Assembly (NCBI GenBank): GCA_964655485.1
Contig: CAZZMS010000191.1
Span: 1 to 25,013, forward strand
From: JANWYU01 sp964655485
Lineage (GTDB): Bacteria; Bdellovibrionota; Bdellovibrionia; Bdellovibrionales; Bdellovibrionaceae
Length of the DNA: 25,013 nt
Direction of reading: 5' to 3'
Made by a program: the position numbers and the translations under genes. A model generated the notes under the pieces. The model was not told where the DNA came from, did not search any database, and saw only the letters and a program-made list of their open reading frames with translations. Positions 6,767 to 15,044 of this stretch are shown piece after piece (the stretch's first letter is position 1; each line of letters opens with the position of its first letter).

Positions 6767-8110
6767 GTGCAAGAGTCCTCTTTTTCCCACTCAGTTTGCG
6801 TTGTAGCTCCGGAGCTTTCCAGTGGTGAATACCTTAGGAGGGCCCTAAGGGAATGGCGTTCTCCGCAAAGCCCATTGGCCGCGGCGGAGTTTTTTGGTGT
6901 GTTTCCGTCATTGATTGAGAAAAGCGGGGAGCCGAGATGTCACTCCTTGTTACCTGCCAAAGACTTTGTGGTCATGGGTCTGTGGGAGGCTTGGCAAAAA
7001 AAAGCTTTACTTAAAGATTATCAAACTCGTCTCGTGGAGGAGGTCAAAAGACGACGCCCTCTCATGGCTTTGATGATGGACTACGGAGGGTTTAATTTGC
7101 GGCTTGCTCCGCTTATTCGGCCTTACGTCAAACACATGGTGTATTGGATTCCTCCACAAGTGTGGGCCTGGCGCAAGCATCGCCTTCAAGCCTTGCAGCA
7201 AAACTTTGATCACTTGATTGTGCATTTTCCTTTTGAAAAACGCTTTTACGAATCTCAAGGTGTATCCTGTCACTACTTTGGTCATCCCCTTTGGGAGAGT
7301 TACCGGGAGCCATACCTTCGAGAGGATTGGAAAAAAGATCGGAGGGGACGTTTGGGGATTGAACCCCATCAGTGGGTGATTGGGCTTTTGCCAGGCTCGC
7401 GGGAGCAGGAGTGGAGCCAGCACTGGCCCATTCTTAAAGAGTCTGCTCGTCAGTGGTACAAGGAGCACAAAAACTCCATCTTTTTAATGGTGTTACCGCC
7501 CAGTCTATCTCGGGACCGATTAGGTCCTGCGCTGGAGGGGGTGGATTTTCCGCTTATGATCCATGAGCTTGATCAGCCCGCTGCCTCTTTGGCGATCATG
7601 GATATGGCTTGGGTGGCCTCGGGTACGGTGACTTTGCAGTTAGCTTTGTTGCGGGTCCCGCAAATCATTTTCTATCGGGTTCATCCGGTAACGGCCTGGC
7701 TCCTCAAGTTTGTCAAGTTTGACACCCGGTTTTTTGGCTTGCCTCATATTGTGTTAGGTGAGCAGATGTTCCCCGAGCTGTATCAAGGGCAATTCCGGGT
7801 GGATACCCTGCTTGGATGGTCCAGGCGCTATGTCGAGTTTTTGGGTCAAGGCGCGAGTACACCTGTGGCGGGAGGGGCGAAGGCTGCTACATTTTCCGGT
7901 GATTCCTCCCTTTCGCCAACCTTAACCACTCCCCCCGCCTCCTTGGTTTGGCCTTCCGATGTGGGGGTGGTGGCCGGGGAGGTCCTTGATCCCTCTCGGT
8001 GGCCCCAGCAGTGGCAAGGACTTGAAAAGGAATTGGCCCCTCCCGAGGGGGACTCACCCCTCGCGGCTATTGCCAAATGCATTGAGCGGATTTTTAGGTT
8101 AGACTCTTAA
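6767..8110 (+). CDS. lpxB: LpxB-like lipid-A-disaccharide synthase (GT19), divergent
   Basis: A 447-residue GT-B-type glycosyltransferase starting at GTG. LpxB transfers a GlcN-diacyl unit from UDP to lipid X to form the lipid A disaccharide at the inner membrane. Family landmarks visible: VMGLWEAW (69-76), a conserved Asp105 in MMDYGGFN, IPPQVWAWRKHR (128-139), FPFEKRFYESQGV (154-166), FGHPL, LLPGSREQE (207-215), ASGTVTLQ (284-291), FYRVHPVTAWL and PELYQ (336-340). Oddities: the N-terminal GE.SGD loop is replaced by APELSSGE; the usual Glu after SGT..L is Gln291; the usual LPN Asn is His327. An insertion of ~55 residues rich in Ala/Gly/Ser/Thr/Pro (about 359-412) makes it longer than the usual ~380 residues. 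It is cotranscribed with the Gfo/Idh gene. LpxB identity is likely from overall motif order; activity on the standard substrate is less sure. Confidence 0.85.
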   Translation: MQESSFSHSVCVVAPELSSGEYLRRALREWRSPQSPLAAAEFFGVFPSLIEKSGEPRCHSLLPAKDFVVMGLWEAWQKKALLKDYQTRLVEEVKRRRPLMALMMDYGGFNLRLAPLIRPYVKHMVYWIPPQVWAWRKHRLQALQQNFDHLIVHFPFEKRFYESQGVSCHYFGHPLWESYREPYLREDWKKDRRGRLGIEPHQWVIGLLPGSREQEWSQHWPILKESARQWYKEHKNSIFLMVLPPSLSRDRLGPALEGVDFPLMIHELDQPAASLAIMDMAWVASGTVTLQLALLRVPQIIFYRVHPVTAWLLKFVKFDTRFFGLPHIVLGEQMFPELYQGQFRVDTLLGWSRRYVEFLGQGASTPVAGGAKAATFSGDSSLSPTLTTPPASLVWPSDVGVVAGEVLDPSRWPQQWQGLEKELAPPEGDSPLAAIAKCIERIFRLDS

Positions 8111-8151
8111 TCCTCTTTTTTGTTAAGCCTTAAGGATCAAAGGGAGGTTGT

Positions 8152-11100
8152 ATGCTCGAGGTGAAGCCCTACATCGCTAAACATCCCATTCGTGTTGTCA
8201 CCGCGGCCAGTTTGTTTGATGGTCACGATGCTGCCATCAATATGATTCGTCGCCTGCTTCAGGACAACGGAGTCGAGGTGATTCACCTAGGGCATAACCG
8301 CAGTGTGCAAGACATTGTGCGAGCGGCGTTGCAAGAAGGGGCGCAAGGAATCTGTGTGAGCTCTTATCAGGGGGGTCACATGGAGTTTTTCAAATACATG
8401 AAGGATCTGCTCGATCAGGCTGGAGCTTCCTATGTGAAGATCTTTGGCGGTGGCGGAGGAGTGATCATTCACGAGGAAAAGCGGGAACTTGAGGCCTATG
8501 GTATCACCCAGATTTTTCATCCCGATGATGGGCGCCGTTTGGGCTTGCAAGGCATGATGAATGTAATTTTAGAGGCCTGCGACTTTACTTTACCTCAACC
8601 GACCCTAGGCCCCTTAAACGAGTTGCCGGAGGATCAGTTACCCTCGCACCAGTTGGGACTATGGTTTGACGCCATCGAGCAAGGTCAGGAGTTACCGGCT
8701 TGGTCCGAGCAGCAGAAAAAAACGCCCTCCAGCAAACGTCCTTTGGTTCTAGGTGTTACCGGTACGGGGGGCGCTGGAAAATCGAGTCTGATTGATGAGC
8801 TCGTGTGGCGATTCTTGTGGGCTTATCCGAAGAAAAAAATAGCGATTTTTTGTGTGGATCCAACGAAGCGTAAGACCGGTGGGGCTTTGCTGGGGGATCG
8901 TATTCGGATGAATAGTTTATCTAACCCGCGTGTTTATATGCGTTCCTTGGCTTCGCGAGCCTCTGGAAAAGAAATTGCGGATGCTCTCCCGCGCATGGTG
9001 CAGGCAGCAAAAGGCATGGATTTTGATCTCATCATGGCCGAGACCAGCGGAATTGGGCAATCGGGCAGTGCGATTACGGAACTTGCGGATTTAAGCCTGT
9101 ACGTGATGACCTCGGATTATGGAGCGAGCTCTCAGTTAGAGAAAATTGACATGATTGATCTCGCTCATCTGATCGCGATCAACAAAGCGGATCGTCGTGG
9201 TGCAGAGGATGCCATGCGCGAGGTGAGCAAGCAGTGGCGTCGCTCGCATAAGGTTTGGGATGAGGAGATCACGCCCCCTGTGTATCTAACCCAAGCTTCG
9301 CGCTTCAACGATCCGGGCGTACATCGATTATTTTTTCGCTTAAGTGAGGAACTGGAGAAAAAACAAAACGGCCAGTGGTTGTTACCGGAGAGCAAAAAAT
9401 CTCAAATCCATGAGGCGAAAGCCCATATCATCATCCCCCCGCATCGCCAAAGTTACTTAGCTGAAATTGTGCATACTGTGCGTAGTTACAAACAGCGTGT
9501 TAAAGAACTGGAGCCTAAAGCTCGGCAATTGGGTGTTTTGCAACAACTTCGTCTGGCCTTACAAGGCTCAAGGTCTGAGGTAGAAGCTTTAATCAGCGAG
9601 CTGGAAAAAGATTTTACGGGGGAGGAGCTGCGCGAGCTGCGTGAGTACGAGGAGTTCTATCGTCGTTACCAACAGGATGAGTATGTTTACCGGGTGCGTG
9701 ACAAAGAGGTGCGTCAGCCTTTGGTGAAAAAAAGTCTCTCGCAGAGTCGTATTCCTCGCGTGGTTGTCCCTAAGCTCGATGATTGGGGAGCGCGTTGGCG
9801 TTACCTGAAGCTGGAAAATGCCCCAGGGTATTTTCCCTATACGGCGGGGGTGTTTCCCCTGAAACGGGTGGACGAAGAGCCGAAGCGTATGTTTGCCGGT
9901 GAAGGCACTCCTGAGCGGACGAATAAACGTTTTCATTTTCTCACCCAGGGGGAAAGCTCTCACCGTCTTTCTACGGCCTTCGATTCTGTGACCCTCTATG
10001 GCCAAGATCCTTCACCGCGTCCTGATATTTTCGGTAAAGTCGGTGAGTCGGGGGTAAGCATTTGCACTCTTGAGGACATGAAAACCCTCTACAAGGGTTT
10101 TAATCTGGTGGATCCCAATACGAGTGTGAGCATGACCATCAATGGTCCAGCCCCTATGATATTGGCCTTCTTCTTTAATACCGCCATGGACCAATTTATC
10201 GAAAGAAAAGAACAAGAGTTGGGTCGGTCTTTGAGTGCGGCGGAAAAAGCTCAGGCCAAAGCCTATGTGCTGGAAAACGTCAGAGGCACAGTACAAGCCG
10301 ACATCTTAAAAGAGGATCAAGGGCAAAATACGTGTATTTTTTCTACCGAGTTTGCCTTGAAAATGATGGGAGATATTCAAGAGTACTTTATCAAAAATAA
10401 AGTGCGCAATTTCTATTCTGTGTCTATCTCAGGTTACCATATTGCGGAAGCCGGAGCGAATCCCATTACTCAGCTGGCTTTAACTCTGTCCAATGGGTTT
10501 ACCTATGTGGAGTACTATCTCGCCCGTGGTTTTCATGTGGACGAGTTTAGTCCTAATTTGTCTTTTTTCTTCAGTAACGGTATGGATCCCGAATATACGG
10601 TGATTGGTCGAGTCGCCCGTAGGATCTGGGCTATTGCTATGCGTGAAAAATATAAAGCCAGCGAAAGATCGCAAAAGCTCAAATACCACATCCAAACCTC
10701 CGGTCGCTCGTTGCATGCGCAAGAGATCGCATTCAATGATATTCGCACGACCTTACAAGCTTTGATTGCTATCATGGATCACTGCAATAGCTTGCACACG
10801 AATGCCTACGATGAGGCGATTACCACCCCCACAGAGGAATCGGTGCGCAGAGCCATGGCTATTCAAATGATCATCAACCGGGAATTTGGCTTAACCTTTA
10901 ATGAGAACCCCATGCAGGGATCTTATTTTCTGGAAGAGCTCACGGAGCTTGTGGAAGAGGCCGTGCTGGATCTTTTCATGAAGATCAATGAGCGCGGGGG
11001 AGTTTTGGGGGCCATGGAAACCGGTTTCCAGCGTTCGCGTATTCAAGAAGAAAGTTTGTATTATGAGACGCTTAAGCATAACGGGGACCTGCCTATCATT

Positions 11101-11391
11101 GGGGTCAACACCTTTATTGATCCTAAAACTTTAGATCCCAATTATGTTCCGCCCAAGATTGAACTAGCGCGTGCCAGTTACCAAGAAAAAGAATCTCAAC
11201 TACGTGGTGTAGAAAGCTTTCAAAAAGCGCACCATAGCGAGGCGGAGAGGGCGATTCAGCACTTGAAAGAAGTCGCTTTGCGCGGGGAGAATATTTTTGA
11301 GGCCCTCATGGAGGTAAGCCGCGTGTGTTCCCTCGGGCAAATGACTCAAGCTTTGTTCGAAGTGGGTGGGCAGTATCGGAGGAATTTATAA
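8152..11391 (+). CDS. icmF: Fused isobutyryl-CoA mutase IcmF (B12-dependent mutase with G-protein chaperone)
   Basis: A 1079-residue three-part fusion. Residues ~10-145 form the cobalamin-binding domain (DGHDAA with base-off ligand His25, VSSYQGGH, GGGGGVI). Residues ~195-420 are a MeaB-like GTPase chaperone: P-loop GTGGAGKSS with Lys210, DLIMAETSGIGQS, and NKAD at 344-347. After a helical linker, ~545-1079 is the mutase barrel with catalytic His763 in SISGYHIAEAG. IcmF interconverts isobutyryl-CoA and butyryl-CoA, while its GTPase domain gates loading of adenosylcobalamin. Two specificity residues fit IcmF rather than methylmalonyl-CoA mutase: Phe581 (Tyr in MCM, in RMFAG) and Gln725 (Arg in MCM, in GQNTCIF). 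Length matches the family. GGGAGG lies 4 bp before the ATG. The gene ends 2 bp from the end of the convergent diguanylate cyclase gene. Confidence 0.96.
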   Translation: MLEVKPYIAKHPIRVVTAASLFDGHDAAINMIRRLLQDNGVEVIHLGHNRSVQDIVRAALQEGAQGICVSSYQGGHMEFFKYMKDLLDQAGASYVKIFGGGGGVIIHEEKRELEAYGITQIFHPDDGRRLGLQGMMNVILEACDFTLPQPTLGPLNELPEDQLPSHQLGLWFDAIEQGQELPAWSEQQKKTPSSKRPLVLGVTGTGGAGKSSLIDELVWRFLWAYPKKKIAIFCVDPTKRKTGGALLGDRIRMNSLSNPRVYMRSLASRASGKEIADALPRMVQAAKGMDFDLIMAETSGIGQSGSAITELADLSLYVMTSDYGASSQLEKIDMIDLAHLIAINKADRRGAEDAMREVSKQWRRSHKVWDEEITPPVYLTQASRFNDPGVHRLFFRLSEELEKKQNGQWLLPESKKSQIHEAKAHIIIPPHRQSYLAEIVHTVRSYKQRVKELEPKARQLGVLQQLRLALQGSRSEVEALISELEKDFTGEELRELREYEEFYRRYQQDEYVYRVRDKEVRQPLVKKSLSQSRIPRVVVPKLDDWGARWRYLKLENAPGYFPYTAGVFPLKRVDEEPKRMFAGEGTPERTNKRFHFLTQGESSHRLSTAFDSVTLYGQDPSPRPDIFGKVGESGVSICTLEDMKTLYKGFNLVDPNTSVSMTINGPAPMILAFFFNTAMDQFIERKEQELGRSLSAAEKAQAKAYVLENVRGTVQADILKEDQGQNTCIFSTEFALKMMGDIQEYFIKNKVRNFYSVSISGYHIAEAGANPITQLALTLSNGFTYVEYYLARGFHVDEFSPNLSFFFSNGMDPEYTVIGRVARRIWAIAMREKYKASERSQKLKYHIQTSGRSLHAQEIAFNDIRTTLQALIAIMDHCNSLHTNAYDEAITTPTEESVRRAMAIQMIINREFGLTFNENPMQGSYFLEELTELVEEAVLDLFMKINERGGVLGAMETGFQRSRIQEESLYYETLKHNGDLPIIGVNTFIDPKTLDPNYVPPKIELARASYQEKESQLRGVESFQKAHHSEAERAIQHLKEVALRGENIFEALMEVSRVCSLGQMTQALFEVGGQYRRNL

Positions 11392-11393
11392 GT

Positions 11394-12395
11394 CTAGGCG
11401 ACTTTGTGCTTGAGGGCCTGGAGCATCTCGGGAGTCACGGTGGTGCCCTTGGTTTGATTGCGTCCCCCTCTTTTAGCCTCATAGAGCTGGTGATCGGCAA
11501 TGCGTGCAAGGGTTTGAGCGTCTATGGGTACTTGAGCGGCCGGTACTATGGCGTAACCAAGACTTGCTGTTAGTTGAATTTCATCTCGTCCCTGGACGAA
11601 TAGGGTTTGAGCGATCGTATCTCGGAGGCGTTCACAAAAAATTTGAGCTCCCTCTGGATGGGTTTCGGTGAGCAGGATAAGAAACTCGTCTCCTCCGTAG
11701 CGCGCGGCTACATCAATGGTGCGGATATTATTTCGAATAATTCGTCCCACCTGTGATAGGACGTAAGAACCAAAAAGATGATCGTGACCGTCATTCACCG
11801 ACTTGAAATAGTCCATGTCCATCATCACCACACAGACATAACGGTTGTAGCGTTTCGCCCGTTCAATTTCTAAGTGAATTTTGTTGTACATAGAGCGCAT
11901 ATTAAACAAGCCCGTGAGATCATCGATCTCTACCTGCGCTTGTAACTCCATGTTGGCAGCCATGAGTTTGCGGGTCAGATCACTAATTCTTAGCTGAGCG
12001 CGGATTCTTGCCAAAAGCTCGGGGGGGGCAAAGGGCTTGATGATGTAATCATCGGCCCCTCGGTCTAAAGCATTGACAATCGTTTCAGGGTTGTCGTCGC
12101 CAGAGATAATGACCACCGGGGTGTAAGGGTGCTCTTTTTTTTGCTTAAAATGCACGAGCCACTCCAGAGATGAGGAGTGCTCGGCGCGATGAGACTGTAG
12201 ACGGATATCCAACAAAACCACATCATAGGCTGACTGAGTGAAATACTCGCTTCCAGGAGGTTCTGGGAGTGTGGTCACCTCATACTGGTCCCAAGAGAGG
12301 ATATGCTCGAGGACTGTGCGCATCTCGGGATCGTCATCGATCACAAGAACGCGTGCTTTGGGGCGCAGTAAGGAAATGTTTTGAGGTAAAGACAT
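11394..12395 (-). CDS. PleD-like response regulator with GGDEF diguanylate cyclase domain
   Basis: A 333-residue cytoplasmic protein. Residues ~14-135 are a receiver domain: acidic pocket VIDDDPE (Asp20-22), phospho-acceptor Asp63 in VVLLDIRL, IISGDDN, and Lys in YIIKPF. A short coiled-coil linker (RISDLTRKLMAANMELQAQVE) leads to a GGDEF domain starting at DDLTGLFNMRSM, with the metal/substrate motif MDMDYFKSVND and an intact RYGGDEF signature. An RTID sequence just upstream matches the RxxD inhibitory site for c-di-GMP feedback, as in PleD. It should therefore make c-di-GMP when phosphorylated and be product-inhibited. No histidine kinase gene is adjacent. It is divergent from speA across 116 bp, and its ribosome site is weak. 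c-di-GMP controls predation versus host-independent growth in Bdellovibrio, which is known for other GGDEF proteins, not this one. Confidence 0.95.
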   Translation of the reverse strand: MSLPQNISLLRPKARVLVIDDDPEMRTVLEHILSWDQYEVTTLPEPPGSEYFTQSAYDVVLLDIRLQSHRAEHSSSLEWLVHFKQKKEHPYTPVVIISGDDNPETIVNALDRGADDYIIKPFAPPELLARIRAQLRISDLTRKLMAANMELQAQVEIDDLTGLFNMRSMYNKIHLEIERAKRYNRYVCVVMMDMDYFKSVNDGHDHLFGSYVLSQVGRIIRNNIRTIDVAARYGGDEFLILLTETHPEGAQIFCERLRDTIAQTLFVQGRDEIQLTASLGYAIVPAAQVPIDAQTLARIADHQLYEAKRGGRNQTKGTTVTPEMLQALKHKVA

Positions 12396-12511
12396 CTTAT
12401 TCTAGTTTATCGTTCTTTCTTGTGGGAATCACAGTCCATCAGGATTTTTTCTGGCTTAGGTCGAGGAAAAAAAGTCTTGCGTGAGGGGGCTTTTTCCTTC
12501 AGATTTTTCTC

Positions 12512-14419
12512 ATGGAAAATCAGCTCCAAGAAAATAGTGAACGTTACGGACTTTCAGCGTGGGGACACCCCTACTTTCGTATCAACTCGGCAGGACATAT
12601 TGATGTTACTCCTCTCGGAGAGAACGGTCCCCGCATTGATCTGTATGAGCTGACTCGCGATTTGCTCGATCGTGGAATGCGGGTGCCGATTATGATCCGC
12701 GTTCCTGATATCTTGAAAGATCGCGTGTGTCGTATCAACGAATGTTTTCAAAAAGCCTTTTCTGAACATAGTTACCGAGGACGTTACCGAGGGGTTTATC
12801 CTATTAAAGTGAACCAACAAAGGCATTTGGTCGAAGAGCTTTTAAAACATGGTCACCCATTTGGCTTGGGCCTTGAGGCGGGGTCAAAACCTGAGCTTTT
12901 GGTGGTCCTATCGATGCTCGATCATCCTGACGCGCTCATTGTCTGCAATGGCTTTAAAGATAGTGAGTATATTGAAACGGCTTTGTTGTCTCAGAAGTTG
13001 GGCAAATACACGATTATTGTGGTAGATCGTTTTGAGGAGATTGATCTCATCATTCAAGGGGCCAGAAAGCATGGTATCCGCCCCCATATTGGTTTTCGGG
13101 TCAAGCTCAACTCGCAGGGAGCCGGTCGCTGGGTAGATAGCTCAGGGGCAAAAAGTAAATTTGGACTTACGACCCTGGAGGTAGCACAAGGGATTCAGAA
13201 GCTTAGAGAGGCGGAGTTACTCGACTGTTTAGAGCTCATTCATTTTCATATTGGCTCACAGATTCCAAAAATTCAAAACATCAAAGCCTCTTTGAAGGAG
13301 GGCGTGAGGTTTTTCACTGAGGTCTATCGAATGGGTGCTACCAATTTGCGCTTTATTGATGTGGGTGGTGGCCTAGGGGTGGACTATGATGGCTCGGGTA
13401 GCAGCGACGTCAGTATCAACTACAGCGTGCAGGAGTACGCCAACGACATTGTCTCAGCTTTGCAAATCGCCTGTGATGAAAAACAGATTCCGCATCCCGA
13501 TATCATTACGGAATCAGGACGTTATCTCGTAGCTCATCACTCTGTGCTGGTATTTAATGTTACTGGGCACAATAATCTGTTGCGACTAGAGCCCCCTGCG
13601 CGTGCCACTCGCTCTGATCATCAGGTGATGCAGGATTTGCAATATATTTTTGATCGTCTTTCTGAAAAAAATCTCAATGAGTCCTTTAACGATCTTCAAC
13701 AATTGCGTGGGGAGTTTCTGCAGCTTTTTGTCTATGGCGTGCTCACACTAGAGCAGCGGGCTTGGTGTGAAGCTATGTTTTTTGCCATTGCCAATAAAAT
13801 GCTAGGGATAGCGGCTCAGAGTGAGGACTTCGAACATATCCGCTCTTCTTTGTATTCCGAGCTCTGTGACACCTATTTCTGCAACTTCTCAGTGTTTCAA
13901 TCGATTCCGGACTTATGGGCCGTGGATCAGGTGTTTCCCGTGATGCCGATTCACCGCTTAGATGAAAAGCCTAGTGTGTATGCCACTTTAGCTGATCTGA
14001 CTTGTGATTCGGATGGAAAGATGGATAAGTTTATCGATCTTTCGCAAAGCTCTGGTTACCGCAGCACTTTGCCGGTGCATCCTTTGCGTGCGGGAGAGCC
14101 TTATTTCATGGCGATTTTCCTTACTGGGGCTTATCAGGAGATCTTGGGTGATTTGCACAACTTGTTTGGTGATACTGATGCTGTGCATGTGACCATTACC
14201 GACAAGGGATATATGCTCGATCACTACATCCCGGGTGATACGGTAACCGAAGTGTTGAGTTATGTGCAGTATTTGCAACTCAATCTTATCGAGAAAATTC
14301 GTCGTTTTGCTGAAGAGTCCGTTCAGAGGGGACTGGCTACCAAGCAAGATGTGAAAATGCTATTGAAGTTTTACGAAGAGGGACTTTCGGGTTATACCTA
14401 CTTAGAGGATGGACTATGA
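12512..14419 (+). CDS. speA: Biosynthetic arginine decarboxylase SpeA
   Basis: A 635-residue PLP enzyme of fold III converting arginine to agmatine, the first step of the agmatine route to putrescine and spermidine. The start matches the family (AWGHPYFRIN). Lys99 in RGVYPIKVNQQ is the PLP Schiff-base lysine; the Gly-rich FIDVGGGLGVDYDG (285-287 central glycines) binds the cofactor phosphate, and EFLQLF and AWCEAMF are typical SpeA segments. LADLTCDSDGKMDKFID with Cys498 supplies the catalytic Cys in the C-terminal region. Length is normal. There is no Shine-Dalgarno immediately before the ATG; the leader carries a short inverted repeat (12465-12497). The downstream membrane protein gene overlaps by 4 bp, so the two are translationally coupled. 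Confidence 0.97.
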   Translation: MENQLQENSERYGLSAWGHPYFRINSAGHIDVTPLGENGPRIDLYELTRDLLDRGMRVPIMIRVPDILKDRVCRINECFQKAFSEHSYRGRYRGVYPIKVNQQRHLVEELLKHGHPFGLGLEAGSKPELLVVLSMLDHPDALIVCNGFKDSEYIETALLSQKLGKYTIIVVDRFEEIDLIIQGARKHGIRPHIGFRVKLNSQGAGRWVDSSGAKSKFGLTTLEVAQGIQKLREAELLDCLELIHFHIGSQIPKIQNIKASLKEGVRFFTEVYRMGATNLRFIDVGGGLGVDYDGSGSSDVSINYSVQEYANDIVSALQIACDEKQIPHPDIITESGRYLVAHHSVLVFNVTGHNNLLRLEPPARATRSDHQVMQDLQYIFDRLSEKNLNESFNDLQQLRGEFLQLFVYGVLTLEQRAWCEAMFFAIANKMLGIAAQSEDFEHIRSSLYSELCDTYFCNFSVFQSIPDLWAVDQVFPVMPIHRLDEKPSVYATLADLTCDSDGKMDKFIDLSQSSGYRSTLPVHPLRAGEPYFMAIFLTGAYQEILGDLHNLFGDTDAVHVTITDKGYMLDHYIPGDTVTEVLSYVQYLQLNLIEKIRRFAEESVQRGLATKQDVKMLLKFYEEGLSGYTYLEDGL

Positions 14420-15030
14420 GTGAGCTCAAGTATTCCGATCTGATCAAGCAGACCTGGCAGAGGGTTTATGGTGAGTTACCCTTGTTTGCGGGTGTGGGCT
14501 TGCTCTTTATCTTTGTTCAGGTATTTACGACTCAGCTGCCGTTGATAGGAGGAATTTTGTCTTGGCCGCTAACCGTGGGCTTGTTCCGCCTAATTCATGT
14601 ACTAGACCGCCAAGGAGAACTTGAGATTTCTGCGTTTTTTTGGCCTTTCATGGATAAACAGCGGCTACTTCGGATTCTTGTGGTGGGATGGTGGCAAACT
14701 TTCCTTATCATTTTGGGTTTCTTATTGTTACTGATTCCTGGTGTCTGGCTTTCGGTAGCCGTGGTCTTTGTGATGCCGTATTTTGCCTTATCCCCTCGCC
14801 AAGGAGAAAAATGGGATGAGGCCATTCGCTGGTCTATGCGCAAGGTTAAGGCTATAGGTTGGTGGCGAGTGTTTGGCTTGCTTTTGGTAGTAGGCTTGTT
14901 GAATTTGCTTGGATTCTTAGCCCTGGGCTTTGGCTTGCTGATCACAATTCCTATGAGTCTTTTGACGATTATACGGGTGGTGGAAAGAGAGCTTGCCAAA
15001 GAATCTGAAGGACACGTGGTGCTTCGGTAG
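14416..15030 (+). CDS. Polytopic inner-membrane protein of unknown function
   Basis: A 204-residue, very hydrophobic protein whose ATG overlaps the speA stop (ATGA). Hydrophobic stretches at about 18-36, 40-58, 90-125 (probably two helices with a Pro-Gly break, LLLIPGVW) and 150-188 (two helices) suggest five or six transmembrane segments. Between them are basic cytoplasmic stretches (DKQRLLRI, RWSMRKVK) consistent with positive-inside orientation. The layout (short amphipathic N-terminus, internal repeats of LL.IPG type, DEAIRWSMRKVK near the middle) resembles uncharacterised DUF-type membrane proteins of the YciC/glycerophosphodiesterase-membrane-domain kind; I could not assign a specific family. 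Coupling to speA hints at a link to polyamines or may be simple operon convenience. Confidence 0.75.
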   Translation: MSELKYSDLIKQTWQRVYGELPLFAGVGLLFIFVQVFTTQLPLIGGILSWPLTVGLFRLIHVLDRQGELEISAFFWPFMDKQRLLRILVVGWWQTFLIILGFLLLLIPGVWLSVAVVFVMPYFALSPRQGEKWDEAIRWSMRKVKAIGWWRVFGLLLVVGLLNLLGFLALGFGLLITIPMSLLTIIRVVERELAKESEGHVVLR

Positions 15031-15044
15031 GGAGTCCTTTCAAT

